Positions 41,754-50,402 of a stretch of 64,000 nucleotides of DNA are shown piece by piece. The translations under genes and the position numbers were made by a program. Origin of the DNA: Dehalobacterium formicoaceticum (GTDB lineage: Bacteria > Bacillota > Dehalobacteriia > Dehalobacteriales > Dehalobacteriaceae); the NCBI RefSeq assembly GCF_002224645.1, contig NZ_CP022121.1, positions 1,054,001 through 1,118,000 of the forward strand. The letters are read 5' to 3'. Every line of letters begins with the position of its first letter. The stretch's first letter is position 1. The notes below the pieces were generated by a model. The model was given only the letters and a program-made list of their open reading frames with translations. It was not told where the DNA came from and did no database searches.

Positions 41754-42269
41754 ATGGAGCGGGTGCAGAGAGTGTTGTCACACCCGGATTTTGACGCCTA
41801 TATGTTCCTGAATAAGCAGCAGGAAACCGGGCGGGAGTTTTGCTGCCATCAGTTGGAGCATGCTCTCGATGTGGCCCGGATCTTTTATATTTTGTGTTTG
41901 GAAGGGGATAGGGCAGGGAGCTTGCCGGACTTGAAGGAACTGTCCGGGCAAGAGACTAAAGAACTGGTTTATGCCATAGCTCTCCTCCATGATATCGGTC
42001 GCTGGAAACAATATCTGGACCGAAGTTTGGACCATGCCTCGGAAGGGGCGGTATTGGCCAGACCCATCCTGCAGGATGCCGGATTTAATGACCGGGAAAT
42101 TGACCTGGCGCTGAAAGCGATTGCCGCTCATCGGGATAGTCAGGCCTCGGGACTGGGCAGCTTCTTATATCGGGCGGACAAGCTGTCCCGTAATTGCCAT
42201 CACTGTCCGGCTCAGGATAAGTGTTATAAATTTAACCGCATGGAAACAAGAGATAAGCTGCTCTATTAG
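41754..42269 (+). CDS. HD-domain phosphohydrolase upstream of folate genes
   Basis: About 171 residues from ATG 41754 (GGGGG upstream; frame open from 41694). HD-superfamily metal ligands: HQLEHALDVARIF, ALLHDIGRWKQY and IAAHRDS. The C-terminal part carries CHHCPAQDKCYK, four Cys/His residues that could hold zinc. It lies 45 bases before folP. HD enzymes act as phosphodiesterases in archaeal pterin synthesis (MptB), and folE/folQ are absent here, so a pterin phosphohydrolase role is conceivable; not proven. The alternative is a general nucleotide phosphohydrolase. Confidence 0.8.
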   Translation: MERVQRVLSHPDFDAYMFLNKQQETGREFCCHQLEHALDVARIFYILCLEGDRAGSLPDLKELSGQETKELVYAIALLHDIGRWKQYLDRSLDHASEGAVLARPILQDAGFNDREIDLALKAIAAHRDSQASGLGSFLYRADKLSRNCHHCPAQDKCYKFNRMETRDKLLY

Positions 42270-42314
42270 CCTGTTGGCAGCAGCACAATTTTTTCTTATA
42301 AGGGGTGAAATGAT

Positions 42315-43520
42315 ATGGATTTTAACACCAGGATTGTGGGCGTGCATAATTATGCCACCGCGAAAAAATTTTTTGCCGAGGTGGGCTCAAGTCAAGGAGG
42401 AAGCGGCGTCATGACGCCCAAGTCCTTATTTTACACAATTGTTGCGGAGAATCTTTCCGATCCTGCGGCCAACATTTTAAAACAGGAAATGCTATCCAAG
42501 GGCGGGGAGTGTGCTATTCATCGGGATGCCCTGACCCATAAAACAGGGAGATCCTCGGTGATGATGATGGGTACGGTGAAACAATTCAAGGGGGTAGCCC
42601 TTAAGCTGAAAGGCCAGGTCTTTAAACTGTCCCAATTGGGTCAGGAAATAGCAACCCTCCTGGAGCATCTGACTCGGGAAGGATCCTGGGAGATGGGTTG
42701 CAAAAATGGTCCTTTGACCTTTGGAGAACGGACCTTAGTCATGGGGATTTTAAATATCACCCCTAATTCTTTTTCTGACGGGGGTCGGTTCAATCAGATG
42801 GATTTGGCCCTGGAACACGCCTCTCAGATGGTGGCAGAGGGCGCGGATATTATTGATGTGGGCGGGGAATCCACTCATCCCGGTTATCAAATGATTGATA
42901 CCCAGGAAGAGATTGAGCGCATTGTCCCGGTGATTGAAGCCCTGGTAAAAAAAATCAAGGTGCCTATTTCCATTGATACCTATAAGGCAGAGGTGGCAGA
43001 GCAGGCCTTGGCTGCGGGTGCGGGGATGCTCAATGATATTTGGGGTTTTCAATTTCAAGGGGATCAACAGGGTGGGCCGAAAATGGCACAGCTGGCGGCA
43101 GAGTATGATTGCCCGGTGATTTTGATGCACAATCAAGACGGCACTGCCTACGAAAATCTCATGGGTGAGGTGCTTCTTTTCCTGCGCAAAAGTATTGAGA
43201 TTGCCGAAAATGCCGGGGTGCAGCCGGACAAAATCATTATCGATCCCGGCATTGGTTTTGGCAAGGATCTGGATCAGAATCTGGAGGTCATGAGCCGCCT
43301 GGAGGAATTTAAGTCCTTAGGCAAACCGGTTCTTTTGGGCACCTCCCGTAAAGGGATGATCGGGAAAGTGCTGGATGTGCCGGTGACGGAACGGGTAGAA
43401 GGAACCGGGGCCACCTGCGCCATTGGAATTGCCAAAGGGGTGGACATTGTCCGGGTGCATGATGTCAAGGAAATGGTTCGGGTTGTGAAAATGACCGATG
43501 CCATGGTAAGGAGAAACTAA
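42315..43520 (+). CDS. folP: Dihydropteroate synthase with N-terminal extension
   Basis: Condenses 6-hydroxymethyl-dihydropterin pyrophosphate with p-aminobenzoate. The 401-residue protein has a 140-residue N-terminal region not found in the ~280-residue standard enzyme, then the TIM barrel: LVMGILNITPNSFSDGGRF, IIDVGGESTHPG, ISIDTYKAEVAEQAL, IIIDPGIGFGKDLDQN and GTSRKGMIG. All substrate-binding motifs are intact. The role of the extension is unknown. GGGGTGAAATGAT precedes the ATG; one base separates it from folB. Confidence 0.95.
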   Translation: MDFNTRIVGVHNYATAKKFFAEVGSSQGGSGVMTPKSLFYTIVAENLSDPAANILKQEMLSKGGECAIHRDALTHKTGRSSVMMMGTVKQFKGVALKLKGQVFKLSQLGQEIATLLEHLTREGSWEMGCKNGPLTFGERTLVMGILNITPNSFSDGGRFNQMDLALEHASQMVAEGADIIDVGGESTHPGYQMIDTQEEIERIVPVIEALVKKIKVPISIDTYKAEVAEQALAAGAGMLNDIWGFQFQGDQQGGPKMAQLAAEYDCPVILMHNQDGTAYENLMGEVLLFLRKSIEIAENAGVQPDKIIIDPGIGFGKDLDQNLEVMSRLEEFKSLGKPVLLGTSRKGMIGKVLDVPVTERVEGTGATCAIGIAKGVDIVRVHDVKEMVRVVKMTDAMVRRN

Positions 43521-43521
43521 T

Positions 43522-43878
43522 ATGGATAAAATTATCTTGTCCGGGATGGAGTTTTATGGCTATCACGGGGTCTTAAAGGAAGAAAAGAGGGTTGGCCAAC
43601 CCTTTATTATAGGGGTGGAAATGTTTTTGGATTTATTGCCTGCCGGAGTCTCGGATGATTTGACGAAAACGGTGCATTATGGAGAAGCATATCTGGCCAT
43701 TAAAAAAATTGTGGAAGAGGAAAATTTTGATCTGATTGAAGCCCTGGCCCAGCGTATTGGGGAGATGCTGCTGCAAGAGTATCCCCTCCAAAAGGTCAGG
43801 GTCATTGTGGATAAGCCTTTGGCCCCTGTGCCGGGAGGCAATTTAGCCGCCCGGATCGAAATAGAACGGGAGAAATAA
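43522..43878 (+). CDS. folB: Dihydroneopterin aldolase
   Basis: A 118-residue enzyme splitting dihydroneopterin to 6-hydroxymethyl-dihydropterin and glycolaldehyde. Motifs: SGMEFYGYHGVLKEEKR at the N-terminus, VHYGEAYLAIKKIVEEENFD with LIEALAQRIGEMLL, and VDKPLAPVPGG. The gene starts one base after folP and ends three bases before folK, so it is part of a tight operon. Confidence 0.96.
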   Translation: MDKIILSGMEFYGYHGVLKEEKRVGQPFIIGVEMFLDLLPAGVSDDLTKTVHYGEAYLAIKKIVEEENFDLIEALAQRIGEMLLQEYPLQKVRVIVDKPLAPVPGGNLAARIEIEREK

Positions 43879-43881
43879 GAG

Positions 43882-44385
43882 ATGACGGAAAATATCGCTT
43901 ATCTAAGTTTGGGCAGTAATCTGGGGAATAGGGAAGACTATTTAAAACAAGCGCTGGATCTTTTGAAGGAAGTACCTGGGATTAAGGTAACCGGCAAGTC
44001 TTCTCTCTATCAGACAGATCCTGTGGGATATACGGAACAGGATTGTTTTTTAAATGCTGTGGTCTCAATCAGCACCACTTTTTCTCCCCAAGAGCTGTTG
44101 GCGAAGACTCAGGAAATTGAGAGACTTCTAGGCCGGGAAAGAATCATCCATTGGGGACCGCGCACTATGGACATTGATATTTTGCTCTTTAATGAGGAAG
44201 TCCTCCAGGAACCGGATCTGATCATTCCTCATCCCGAAATGTCCCATCGGCGATTTGTTCTGGTGCCTTTAGCAGAATTAGATCAAGGCCTGATGATTCC
44301 GGGAGTAGGTCCGGTGGACCGGACTCTGGAATCATGTGAGGACTCAGGTATGGTCTCCCTCTTTAAAAAATCAAATAAGTGGTAA
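43882..44385 (+). CDS. folK: 2-amino-4-hydroxy-6-hydroxymethyldihydropteridine pyrophosphokinase
   Basis: A 167-residue HPPK that pyrophosphorylates 6-hydroxymethyl-dihydropterin with ATP, supplying FolP. Motifs: LSLGSNLGNREDYL, YQTDPVGYTEQDCFLNAVV and the signature WGPRTMDIDILLF with HPEMSHRRFVLVPLAE. Third gene of the fol operon; AAGAG-type site in the 3' end of folB. Confidence 0.96.
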   Translation: MTENIAYLSLGSNLGNREDYLKQALDLLKEVPGIKVTGKSSLYQTDPVGYTEQDCFLNAVVSISTTFSPQELLAKTQEIERLLGRERIIHWGPRTMDIDILLFNEEVLQEPDLIIPHPEMSHRRFVLVPLAELDQGLMIPGVGPVDRTLESCEDSGMVSLFKKSNKW

Positions 44386-44408
44386 ATGGTTGGAAAGGAA
44401 ATTTACAT

Positions 44409-45572
44409 ATGCAGCAGCGAGGTGTGAATAATCACGTTAATTTAGTCCTGTTTTTATTAGGTACAATTTGTACCTTTGCCTGTTTCTATTCTTCTATGAC
44501 GGTATTGCCTTTGTATGTAAGTGAATTGGGGGGCACTGAGTTTGATACCGGGGTGCAGATCACTTTGTATTATATTGCATCGGTTTTACTGCGCTTTTAT
44601 TTTGGCCCCCTTAGTGACCGCAAAGGTCGGAAACTGCCCCTGATGATTGGTGCCTTTGTTTTTGCCACTTCCTCCCTTTTGTTTATGTTTTGTGACACCA
44701 TCTTAGAGGTGACCCTGGCACGGCTTTATCAAGCGGTGGGGCTGGCTGCCTTCTTCTCCAGCGGAGGTTCCCTGATCGCAGATTTGGCGCCGGCAAAGCG
44801 CATTGGATTATATGTCAGTCTGTTCCGTATGTCCACTGTCTCGGCCCTTTTATCCGGTCCTTTTTTGGCAATGCTGGTCATCGATAACTATCATTATAGT
44901 ACATGGTTTATCATCAGTACCATTCTTGGCTTTTTGTCGTTGCTGTTTATTTCACTGGTCAAAGCTCCTCCCCTGGAAAACGAGGAGGAAAGCGAATTCC
45001 TGGGGAAATTCGTCATTGTCCTGAAGGAAAAAGTCACCCATCAAGTCTTGTATGGGATTAGCCTCGTTTCATTATCTTATGGGCTGCTCCTGACTTTTGT
45101 GGTTCTGTTTATTGTTCAGGATGGAAAGATTGCTAATCCGGGTCTTTATTTTACCTATTTCAGCATCGTCAGCTTGGCAGGGACTTTTTTATCAGGTAAT
45201 CTTTCCGACCGTATCGGGCGGCAGGCAATTGTCTGGCCGGCAATTACGCTCTTAGGTATAGGGGTGGGGATGCTGTACTTTGTCCCCCTTATGCCGGCTC
45301 TCCTTTGGGTCAGCTCTGTGCTGGCCGGTATCGGTTATTCCGCAAGCATGGCATCTTTGGCGGCTTGGCTGGTAGAGGTAGTCCCTACAGAGCACCGGGG
45401 TACCGCCGTGGCCATGCAGGAAAGTACCATTGATATCAGTATTGGGATCGCCTCCTTTATTTTTGGCTGGATTAGCGGTTTCACCGGCATGGGAGGGGCT
45501 TTTGCCCTCATTGGTGGATTTGTGTTTTTGTCGGCCTTGGTGAAAATGTGGTCTTTTTGTCAAGCTGCCTGA
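44409..45572 (+). CDS. Major facilitator superfamily transporter
   Basis: About 387 residues with twelve predicted membrane helices. The MFS motif A appears between helices 2 and 3 (FGPLSDRKGRKLPLMIG) and again in the second half (GNLSDRIGRQAIVWPA). Start ATG 44409 with GGAAAGGA; the open frame starts at 44379, overlapping folK. It resembles drug/proton antiporters of the YfkF-like type; substrate cannot be told. It may be transcribed by read-through from the fol operon. Confidence 0.9.
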   Translation: MQQRGVNNHVNLVLFLLGTICTFACFYSSMTVLPLYVSELGGTEFDTGVQITLYYIASVLLRFYFGPLSDRKGRKLPLMIGAFVFATSSLLFMFCDTILEVTLARLYQAVGLAAFFSSGGSLIADLAPAKRIGLYVSLFRMSTVSALLSGPFLAMLVIDNYHYSTWFIISTILGFLSLLFISLVKAPPLENEEESEFLGKFVIVLKEKVTHQVLYGISLVSLSYGLLLTFVVLFIVQDGKIANPGLYFTYFSIVSLAGTFLSGNLSDRIGRQAIVWPAITLLGIGVGMLYFVPLMPALLWVSSVLAGIGYSASMASLAAWLVEVVPTEHRGTAVAMQESTIDISIGIASFIFGWISGFTGMGGAFALIGGFVFLSALVKMWSFCQAA

Positions 45573-45613
45573 CATAAATCTTAGTAGTAGTGCTATTCTA
45601 AGGAGTGGCCATA

Positions 45614-45757
45614 ATGATGACCATGGGAAGTGCAGCCGCCGCCTTAAAAACCATTGTTACTTGGGGAGGCGGCATTTTTTTCCTCCTTGTCTCTCGCGAA
45701 ATGTGGAAAATTAAGCAAGAGAGCAAAGTTGATCCTCCCTGGGATGAAGATCCTTAA
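45614..45757 (+). CDS. 47-residue membrane peptide, unknown
   Basis: A short frame with a good start: AAGGAGTGG nine bases before ATG 45614. The peptide has one membrane helix (LKTIVTWGGGIFFLLVS) followed by a charged tail (KIKQESKVDPPWDEDP). It lies alone between the MFS gene and the amidohydrolase. Not recognised; conservation in relatives would decide. Confidence 0.55.
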   Translation: MMTMGSAAAALKTIVTWGGGIFFLLVSREMWKIKQESKVDPPWDEDP

Positions 45758-45825
45758 GCAGGACATTAGGTGTTTCATGTCGAATTTCATCTATTTAACG
45801 CCGAAGTAAGAAATGAGATGATGAC

Positions 45826-47201
45826 ATGAAACTCCTGAAAAGAAGGGAATTTTTATTGGGATTAGGGTCCCTGGGTCTTTTAGGCTTTTTAAATTGGGAC
45901 TATGTATATGGAGCCTTGACCGAAGTCACCTCCCCCGGAGGAGCTAAAAAGGACGGGGCAGAAGAATTGATACCATGCGATTTTGTCCTGGAAAACGGAT
46001 TGATTGTGGACGGTAGCGGAAGAACGGGTTACCCGGGCCGTGTGGGGATTAAAGGAGACCGGATTGTTGCCCTGGGGGATTTTAACTACGGGGAAGGGGC
46101 TCAGGTCATTTCCGCCCAGGGATTGGTGATCACACCGGGTTTTATTGATCTTCATACCCATACCGAGAGTTATTGGCTGGCCGGGGGGCGGGGGAAATGG
46201 TTTTGAAGCAAGGGGTCACCACCCAGATTGGGGGCAATTGCGGCACCTCTGTTCCCTCCATCGAGAATTATTTTCTATCCCTTCCTCCTACGCCGATTAA
46301 TGTAGGTTTGTTTGTGGGCTACAAGAACCTGCGTAACCAGGCGGGAGCAGTTCCAGAGGACCTGATCGATGAGGCTGGACTGAAAATAATAGAGGAAAAC
46401 CTGGCCCGAGGACTGATGGAGGGAGCCTTTGGTTTATCCGTGGGCTTGGAATATTATCCTCAGGCTAAAGGAACTAAGGAAGAAATGATTGCCCTTTGCC
46501 GGGTGGTGAGGGAAAAGGGAGGTTTTTATTCCACCCATATCAGAAACGAAAACGATAGTGTCATACCCGCCCTAAGGGAAGCTATCGCCATTGGTTTGAC
46601 AGCTGGGGTACCGGTGCAGTATTCCCATGTGAAAGCATCCCGTCAGGAGAATTGGGGCAAGATGCCCCAACTGCTTACCTTGATGGAAGATGCCGCCTCC
46701 ATCGGCTTGGATATTACGGGAGATGTTTACCCCTATACATTTTCCAGCTTAGATGTGGACAATAATAATATCACGGAATCTATGAACGAAGAGGACATGC
46801 TGCAGGCGATGCAGCACCCATTGATCATGATTGGCAGTGATTCAGGATTATCCAAGGAGGGGATGGCGATTCATCCCCGAGCATATGGAAATTATCCCCG
46901 GGTTCTTTCTCTCTATACCGGTGGGGGAAAAGCCCTCTCTTTGGAGCAGGCTGTGCATAAAATGACCGGGATGCCGGCAAAACGATTAAATTTTAAGGAT
47001 CGGGGCATCATTGCTGTGGACATGAAAGCGGATTTGGCCGTTTTTAACCTTGCTGGGATCCAGGAACTGGCCACCCGGGACAACCCTAATCAGCTGTCCA
47101 TGGGCATGAAATATGTTTTTGTCAACGGCCGAAAGGTATTGGAACAAGGAAAGGTAACAGGAGAAAAAGGAGGTGGTCCCCTAAGGTATCAACATTCTTA
47201 A
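45826..47201 (+). pseudogene. N-acyl-D-amino-acid deacylase-like amidohydrolase, frameshifted
   Basis: Part one (45826-46206) starts with a twin-arginine-like signal (LLKRREFLLGLGSLGLLGF), then VLENGLIVDGSGRTGYPGRV and the metal site GFIDLHTHTES, and stops soon after. Part two (46173-47201 frame) resumes GEMVLKQGVTTQIGGNCG, YSTHIRNENDS, YSHVKASRQENWG, IMIGSDSGLSKEG, DMKADLAVFN. One extra G in the G6 run at 46183-46188 (or the following G5) would fuse them to a ~458-residue enzyme, though shorter than typical D-aminoacylases (~480-530). Exported location is inferred from the RR signal. Missing base or true mutation is undecided. Confidence 0.85.
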
Positions 47202-47255
47202 CCTGCTGCCTGAAGCAGGAATGAAAATCAGTTGATTAAGAAAGGAGAAAAAATT

Positions 47256-47744
47256 ATGGAGCAAAAAGAACGAGAAATTTTAAAAAAAGCGATATTAAAC
47301 GAAAATGAAGGCTACCAATTTTATCAGTTGGCAGCGGAACAAACCAAAGATCCGGATGTAAAGCTGGTCTTTCTCTCCCTGGCGGAAGATGAGAAGAAAC
47401 ATGAATCCTGGCTGCGCAATCTATATCAGGAAATACTGGACCAAAAATCATCAGAAGGGACTGACTTTACACCTTCCGAGACCGATTCCCCCGGTATTTT
47501 TACTCCTGATAAGATGAAAAAATTCGGTGCTCTGGAGGTTTCTGCCTTGCATATCGGCATTTTAATGGAAAAGGAATCCATGGATTATTACCGGACTGCA
47601 GGAAAGGAGACCAAGCTTCCCGGTGCAAAAGAATTGTATGAAAAACTGGCTGTTTGGGAACAGGATCATTTAGACCGTTTGGAAGCGGCTTATGATGCAG
47701 CCCGGGAAGAATGGTGGGCGCAGCAAGGCTTTTCTCCGGCGTAA
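47256..47744 (+). CDS. Ferritin-like / rubrerythrin-type diiron protein
   Basis: A 162-residue four-helix protein. Iron ligands fit the ferritin-like pattern: NENEGYQFYQLAAE and LAEDEKKHESWL in the first half, LMEKESMDYYRTAG and WEQDHLDRLEAAYD in the second. No rubredoxin-type CxxC tail, so it is not a full rubrerythrin. Probably handles peroxide or iron in this anaerobe. ATG 47256 follows AAAGGAG. Confidence 0.88.
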   Translation: MEQKEREILKKAILNENEGYQFYQLAAEQTKDPDVKLVFLSLAEDEKKHESWLRNLYQEILDQKSSEGTDFTPSETDSPGIFTPDKMKKFGALEVSALHIGILMEKESMDYYRTAGKETKLPGAKELYEKLAVWEQDHLDRLEAAYDAAREEWWAQQGFSPA

Positions 47745-47775
47745 ACAGAGTTTCTTGAACAAACAAAAAAATTCC

Positions 47776-47833
47776 TTGATTTATAATACCGGCTTTGCTA
47801 CAATGTTAACCAGATCAATAAAAGAGGTTAACG
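47776..47833 (+). promoter_or_regulatory. birA promoter with overlapping BirA operator
   Basis: Promoter TTGATT (47776) - 17 bases - TACAAT (47799). Directly after it TGTTAACC (47804-47811) and GGTTAACG (47826-47833) form an inverted repeat with a 14-base spacer, the spacing of known BirA operators. The site overlaps the -10 box, so binding should block initiation. Confidence 0.8.
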
Positions 47834-47839
47834 AATGAA

Positions 47840-48802
47840 ATGAAAAATGAGGTATTAAGGTTTTTAAGGGAGCAGGAGGAATATTTATCCGGTGAAGAAA
47901 TCAGCCGACGTTTGGGAATATCCCGTACGGCCGTATGGAAACAGATCAACACCCTGAAAAAAGAAGGCTACGAGATTGCATCCCAAACCCGAATCGGTTA
48001 TCGCCTCCTCTCCGTGCCGGATCGTTTGTACCCGGAAGAAATTCAGAAGCAGCTCCGGACGAATCTGGTCGGAAGAAATATGATCTATCGGGAAAGGGTG
48101 GATTCCACCAATATTTTGGCCAGGCAAACCGGGGAAACCGGCTTTGCGGATGGTACGGTCATTTTGGCAGAAGAACAGACCGCCGGTAAGGGCAGATTAG
48201 GACGATCATGGCACTCCCCTATGGGTACTGGGATCAACATGTCCCTCCTTTTGCGGCCTGCCATCCCGGTGTCTGATGCCGCCAAGATCACCTTGCTGAC
48301 CGGGGCAGCTGTGGCCAGAGGCCTGGAGGAGATTACCGGATTGAAAATCGGGATCAAATGGCCCAATGACCTTCAGATCCATGGGAAAAAGGTTTCGGGA
48401 ATTCTTACAGAAATCAAGGCGGATATGGATCAGATCCACTATCTGATTGTAGGGATCGGCATCAATGTCAATGAGCGGGATTTTCCCGAAGAATTAAGGG
48501 AAACGGCGACCTCACTGCACATGGAAGTCGGCCGTCAGGTGTCACGGGTACATACGGCGGCGGCTGTTTTGAATCATTGGGAAGAAATTTATCAAAGGTT
48601 CCTGACCCAGGGATTCACTGTCGTAAGAGAAGAATGGAAACAATATGCCGTCACCCTGGGAAAAGAAGTTCGAGTACGCACCATTAATGAGACGATTTAT
48701 GGCCTAGCCTTGGATATTGATGAAGATGGTCTGCTCCTGGTCCAGGATGAAGATCATCAAATCCACAGGATTATGGCCGGCGATGTCACCCTTAGGACAT
48801 AA
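47840..48802 (+). CDS. birA: Bifunctional biotin-protein ligase / biotin operon repressor
   Basis: A 320-residue BirA. N-terminal winged helix (~1-60: LSGEEISRRLGISRTAVWKQ), central ligase with the biotinyl-AMP loop GKGRLGRSWHSPMGTG and KWPNDLQIHGKKVSGILTE, and the small C-terminal SH3-like domain (GKEVRVRTINETIYGLALD). It biotinylates carboxylase subunits and, as biotinyl-AMP complex, represses biotin genes. Operators at its own promoter and before bioY support autoregulation and control of uptake. Confidence 0.96.
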   Translation: MKNEVLRFLREQEEYLSGEEISRRLGISRTAVWKQINTLKKEGYEIASQTRIGYRLLSVPDRLYPEEIQKQLRTNLVGRNMIYRERVDSTNILARQTGETGFADGTVILAEEQTAGKGRLGRSWHSPMGTGINMSLLLRPAIPVSDAAKITLLTGAAVARGLEEITGLKIGIKWPNDLQIHGKKVSGILTEIKADMDQIHYLIVGIGINVNERDFPEELRETATSLHMEVGRQVSRVHTAAAVLNHWEEIYQRFLTQGFTVVREEWKQYAVTLGKEVRVRTINETIYGLALDIDEDGLLLVQDEDHQIHRIMAGDVTLRT

Positions 48803-48862
48803 TAGATTCCTGTCAGAAAAGTTATTTGGGAACTTATTGTCCGAGGGTGATTTTATCCTTTG

Positions 48863-48895
48863 ATTGTCAACCAAAAAAATAATTTAGTTTACAAT
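48863..48895 (+). promoter_or_regulatory. Probable BirA operator upstream of bioY
   Basis: ATTGTCAACC (48863-48872) and AGTTTACAAT (48886-48895) are imperfect inverted repeats 13 bases apart, close to the TTGTAAACC/GGTTTACAA type BirA box. It lies 147 bases before bioY. Confidence 0.7.
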
Positions 48896-48901
48896 AACCC
48901 T

Positions 48902-48963
48902 TGTCATCCTGAGCGTAGCGCAGGATCTTGTCTGTCGGGATTCTGCACGATGCTAGAGATGAC
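48902..48963. repeat. REP-like intergenic element
   Basis: About 62 bases beginning TGTCATCCTGAGCGTAGCGC and ending in AGAGATGACC; the ends are roughly complementary (GTCATC/GATGAC) with an inner ATCCTG/CAGGAT pairing. Very similar sequences are dispersed in many unrelated bacterial genomes. It lies between the bioY operator and gene. Confidence 0.6.
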
Positions 48964-49042
48964 CACCTTTAGATGTTGTAAGCTAATCGTCATATAAAAA
49001 GTTAAACAGATAGTCAAATAAACATAATGAAAGGAAAACATA

Positions 49043-49591
49043 ATGATGAAAATCAATGAAATGTCTCAGATTGCCATGTTTACCGCATTGATCGCTGTTT
49101 TGTCACAAATATCCTTGCCCTTGCCCTTTTCTCCGGTGCCCATGACATTGCAAACCTTTGCTGTTTTTTTTACTGCCATGGTGTTAGGAAGCAGAAAAGG
49201 CGCCTTAGTCATGATCCTTTATACCTTTATCGGCGCAGCAGGATTTCCTGTTTTTTCCCAGGGTAAAGCAGGGCTGCCGGTTTTATTGGGACCTACGGGA
49301 GGGTATATTTTCGGTTTTATTCTGGCTGCCTGGATCATCGGTAAAATCATAGAAGGGGCGGAACAACCTTCACTCCGCCGAAGTTTGATCGCTCTCCTTT
49401 GCGGAGTAACAGTTATTTATCTGTTGGGCATGGGCCAGTTAAAGCTGCTCCTTGACCTGAGTATCAAGGAAGCCTTTGTGATGGGTGTCCTGCCTTACTT
49501 AGCTTTGGAATTAATTAAGGTGACGCTGGCCGCATATTTAGGATGCGCTGTACGCAAAGCGGTGGTTAAGGCTTTCCCCGAAACGGTATGA
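49043..49591 (+). CDS. bioY: Biotin transporter BioY (ECF S component)
   Basis: A 182-residue membrane protein with six hydrophobic segments. BioY hallmarks: SLPLPFSPVPMTLQTFAVF near the start and GLPVLLGPTGGYIFGF in the middle. It binds biotin and works with an energy-coupling module encoded elsewhere. GAAAGGA precedes the start at 49043/49046. The presence of bioY and birA but no bio synthesis genes here fits biotin scavenging. Confidence 0.95.
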   Translation: MMKINEMSQIAMFTALIAVLSQISLPLPFSPVPMTLQTFAVFFTAMVLGSRKGALVMILYTFIGAAGFPVFSQGKAGLPVLLGPTGGYIFGFILAAWIIGKIIEGAEQPSLRRSLIALLCGVTVIYLLGMGQLKLLLDLSIKEAFVMGVLPYLALELIKVTLAAYLGCAVRKAVVKAFPETV

Positions 49592-49597
49592 TCAACA

Positions 49598-49625
49598 GAC
49601 AGGGAAATTTTCCTGTCCGTTTTTC
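49598..49625 (+). terminator. Terminator after bioY
   Basis: GACAGG pairs with CCTGTC around GAAATTTT, followed by CGTTTTT. Confidence 0.75.
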
Positions 49626-49709
49626 TGCTTGAAGGGATAGAAAGGAATACCCCCATTTACCTTTTTTATGATATAATTGTCCCCAGATTAAAATTTTTTG
49701 GAGGAAGCA

Positions 49710-50402
49710 ATGCAGGTTCAGATTGATCAGGTTAAGTTGGGCGTAAAAAAAGCGATGCCCATCGGTATGGGCTATTTACCTTTAGGGCTTGCTTTTGGTG
49801 TCATTGCGCAAAGTACCGGTCTCTCGCCGGTTCAGGTAGGCCTCATGTCCTTATTCCTTTTTTCCGGTTCCGGCCAATTCATTGCTGTTGCTTTAATGGC
49901 TGCCGGGGCCGGTTTTAATGTCATCATTCTTACTGTTCTCCTGGTAAATTCTAGGTATTTCTTATTCAGTGCCACTCTTTCCCGCTATGTCAAAAAGCTG
50001 CCTTTGTGGTGCACAGCTCTTATTTCCCAAGGCATAACAGATGAGAATTTTGTCGTTGCGACCGCCCATTTTCGTGATCATCCGGTGCGGGTCGATTTTT
50101 GGCTCGCCCTTCATATCACCTCCCATCTGGTATGGGTCTCCAGCACAGTCCTGGGTTCCCTTGTGGGCAATTTTATCCCTGATATGGAACGTTTCGGCCT
50201 GAACTTTGCCTTACCGGCGATGTTTATTGCTTTATTTTTTATGACCGCGTCTAATTTAAAAGGTATTTTTTGTGGTGTCGTTGCTGGGATTCTCTCCTTG
50301 GTGATACTTTATGGAGGTTTTTCCGATGTGAATGTGATTCTGGCCACAATCATATCAGCGACGGTAGGGGTGGTGATAAATAAATGGATTCCGGGGTCAT
50401 AA
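49710..50402 (+). CDS. azlC: Branched-chain amino acid exporter large subunit AzlC
   Basis: A 230-residue membrane protein of the AzlC family (KAMPIGMGYLPLGLAFGVIA, SLFLFSGSGQFIAVALMAAG, LLVNSRYFLFSATLS). Exports branched-chain amino acids or analogues with AzlD. ATG 49710 has GGAGG six bases upstream, which excludes the in-frame TTG at 49698. It overlaps azlD by 19 bases. Confidence 0.94.
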   Translation: MQVQIDQVKLGVKKAMPIGMGYLPLGLAFGVIAQSTGLSPVQVGLMSLFLFSGSGQFIAVALMAAGAGFNVIILTVLLVNSRYFLFSATLSRYVKKLPLWCTALISQGITDENFVVATAHFRDHPVRVDFWLALHITSHLVWVSSTVLGSLVGNFIPDMERFGLNFALPAMFIALFFMTASNLKGIFCGVVAGILSLVILYGGFSDVNVILATIISATVGVVINKWIPGS

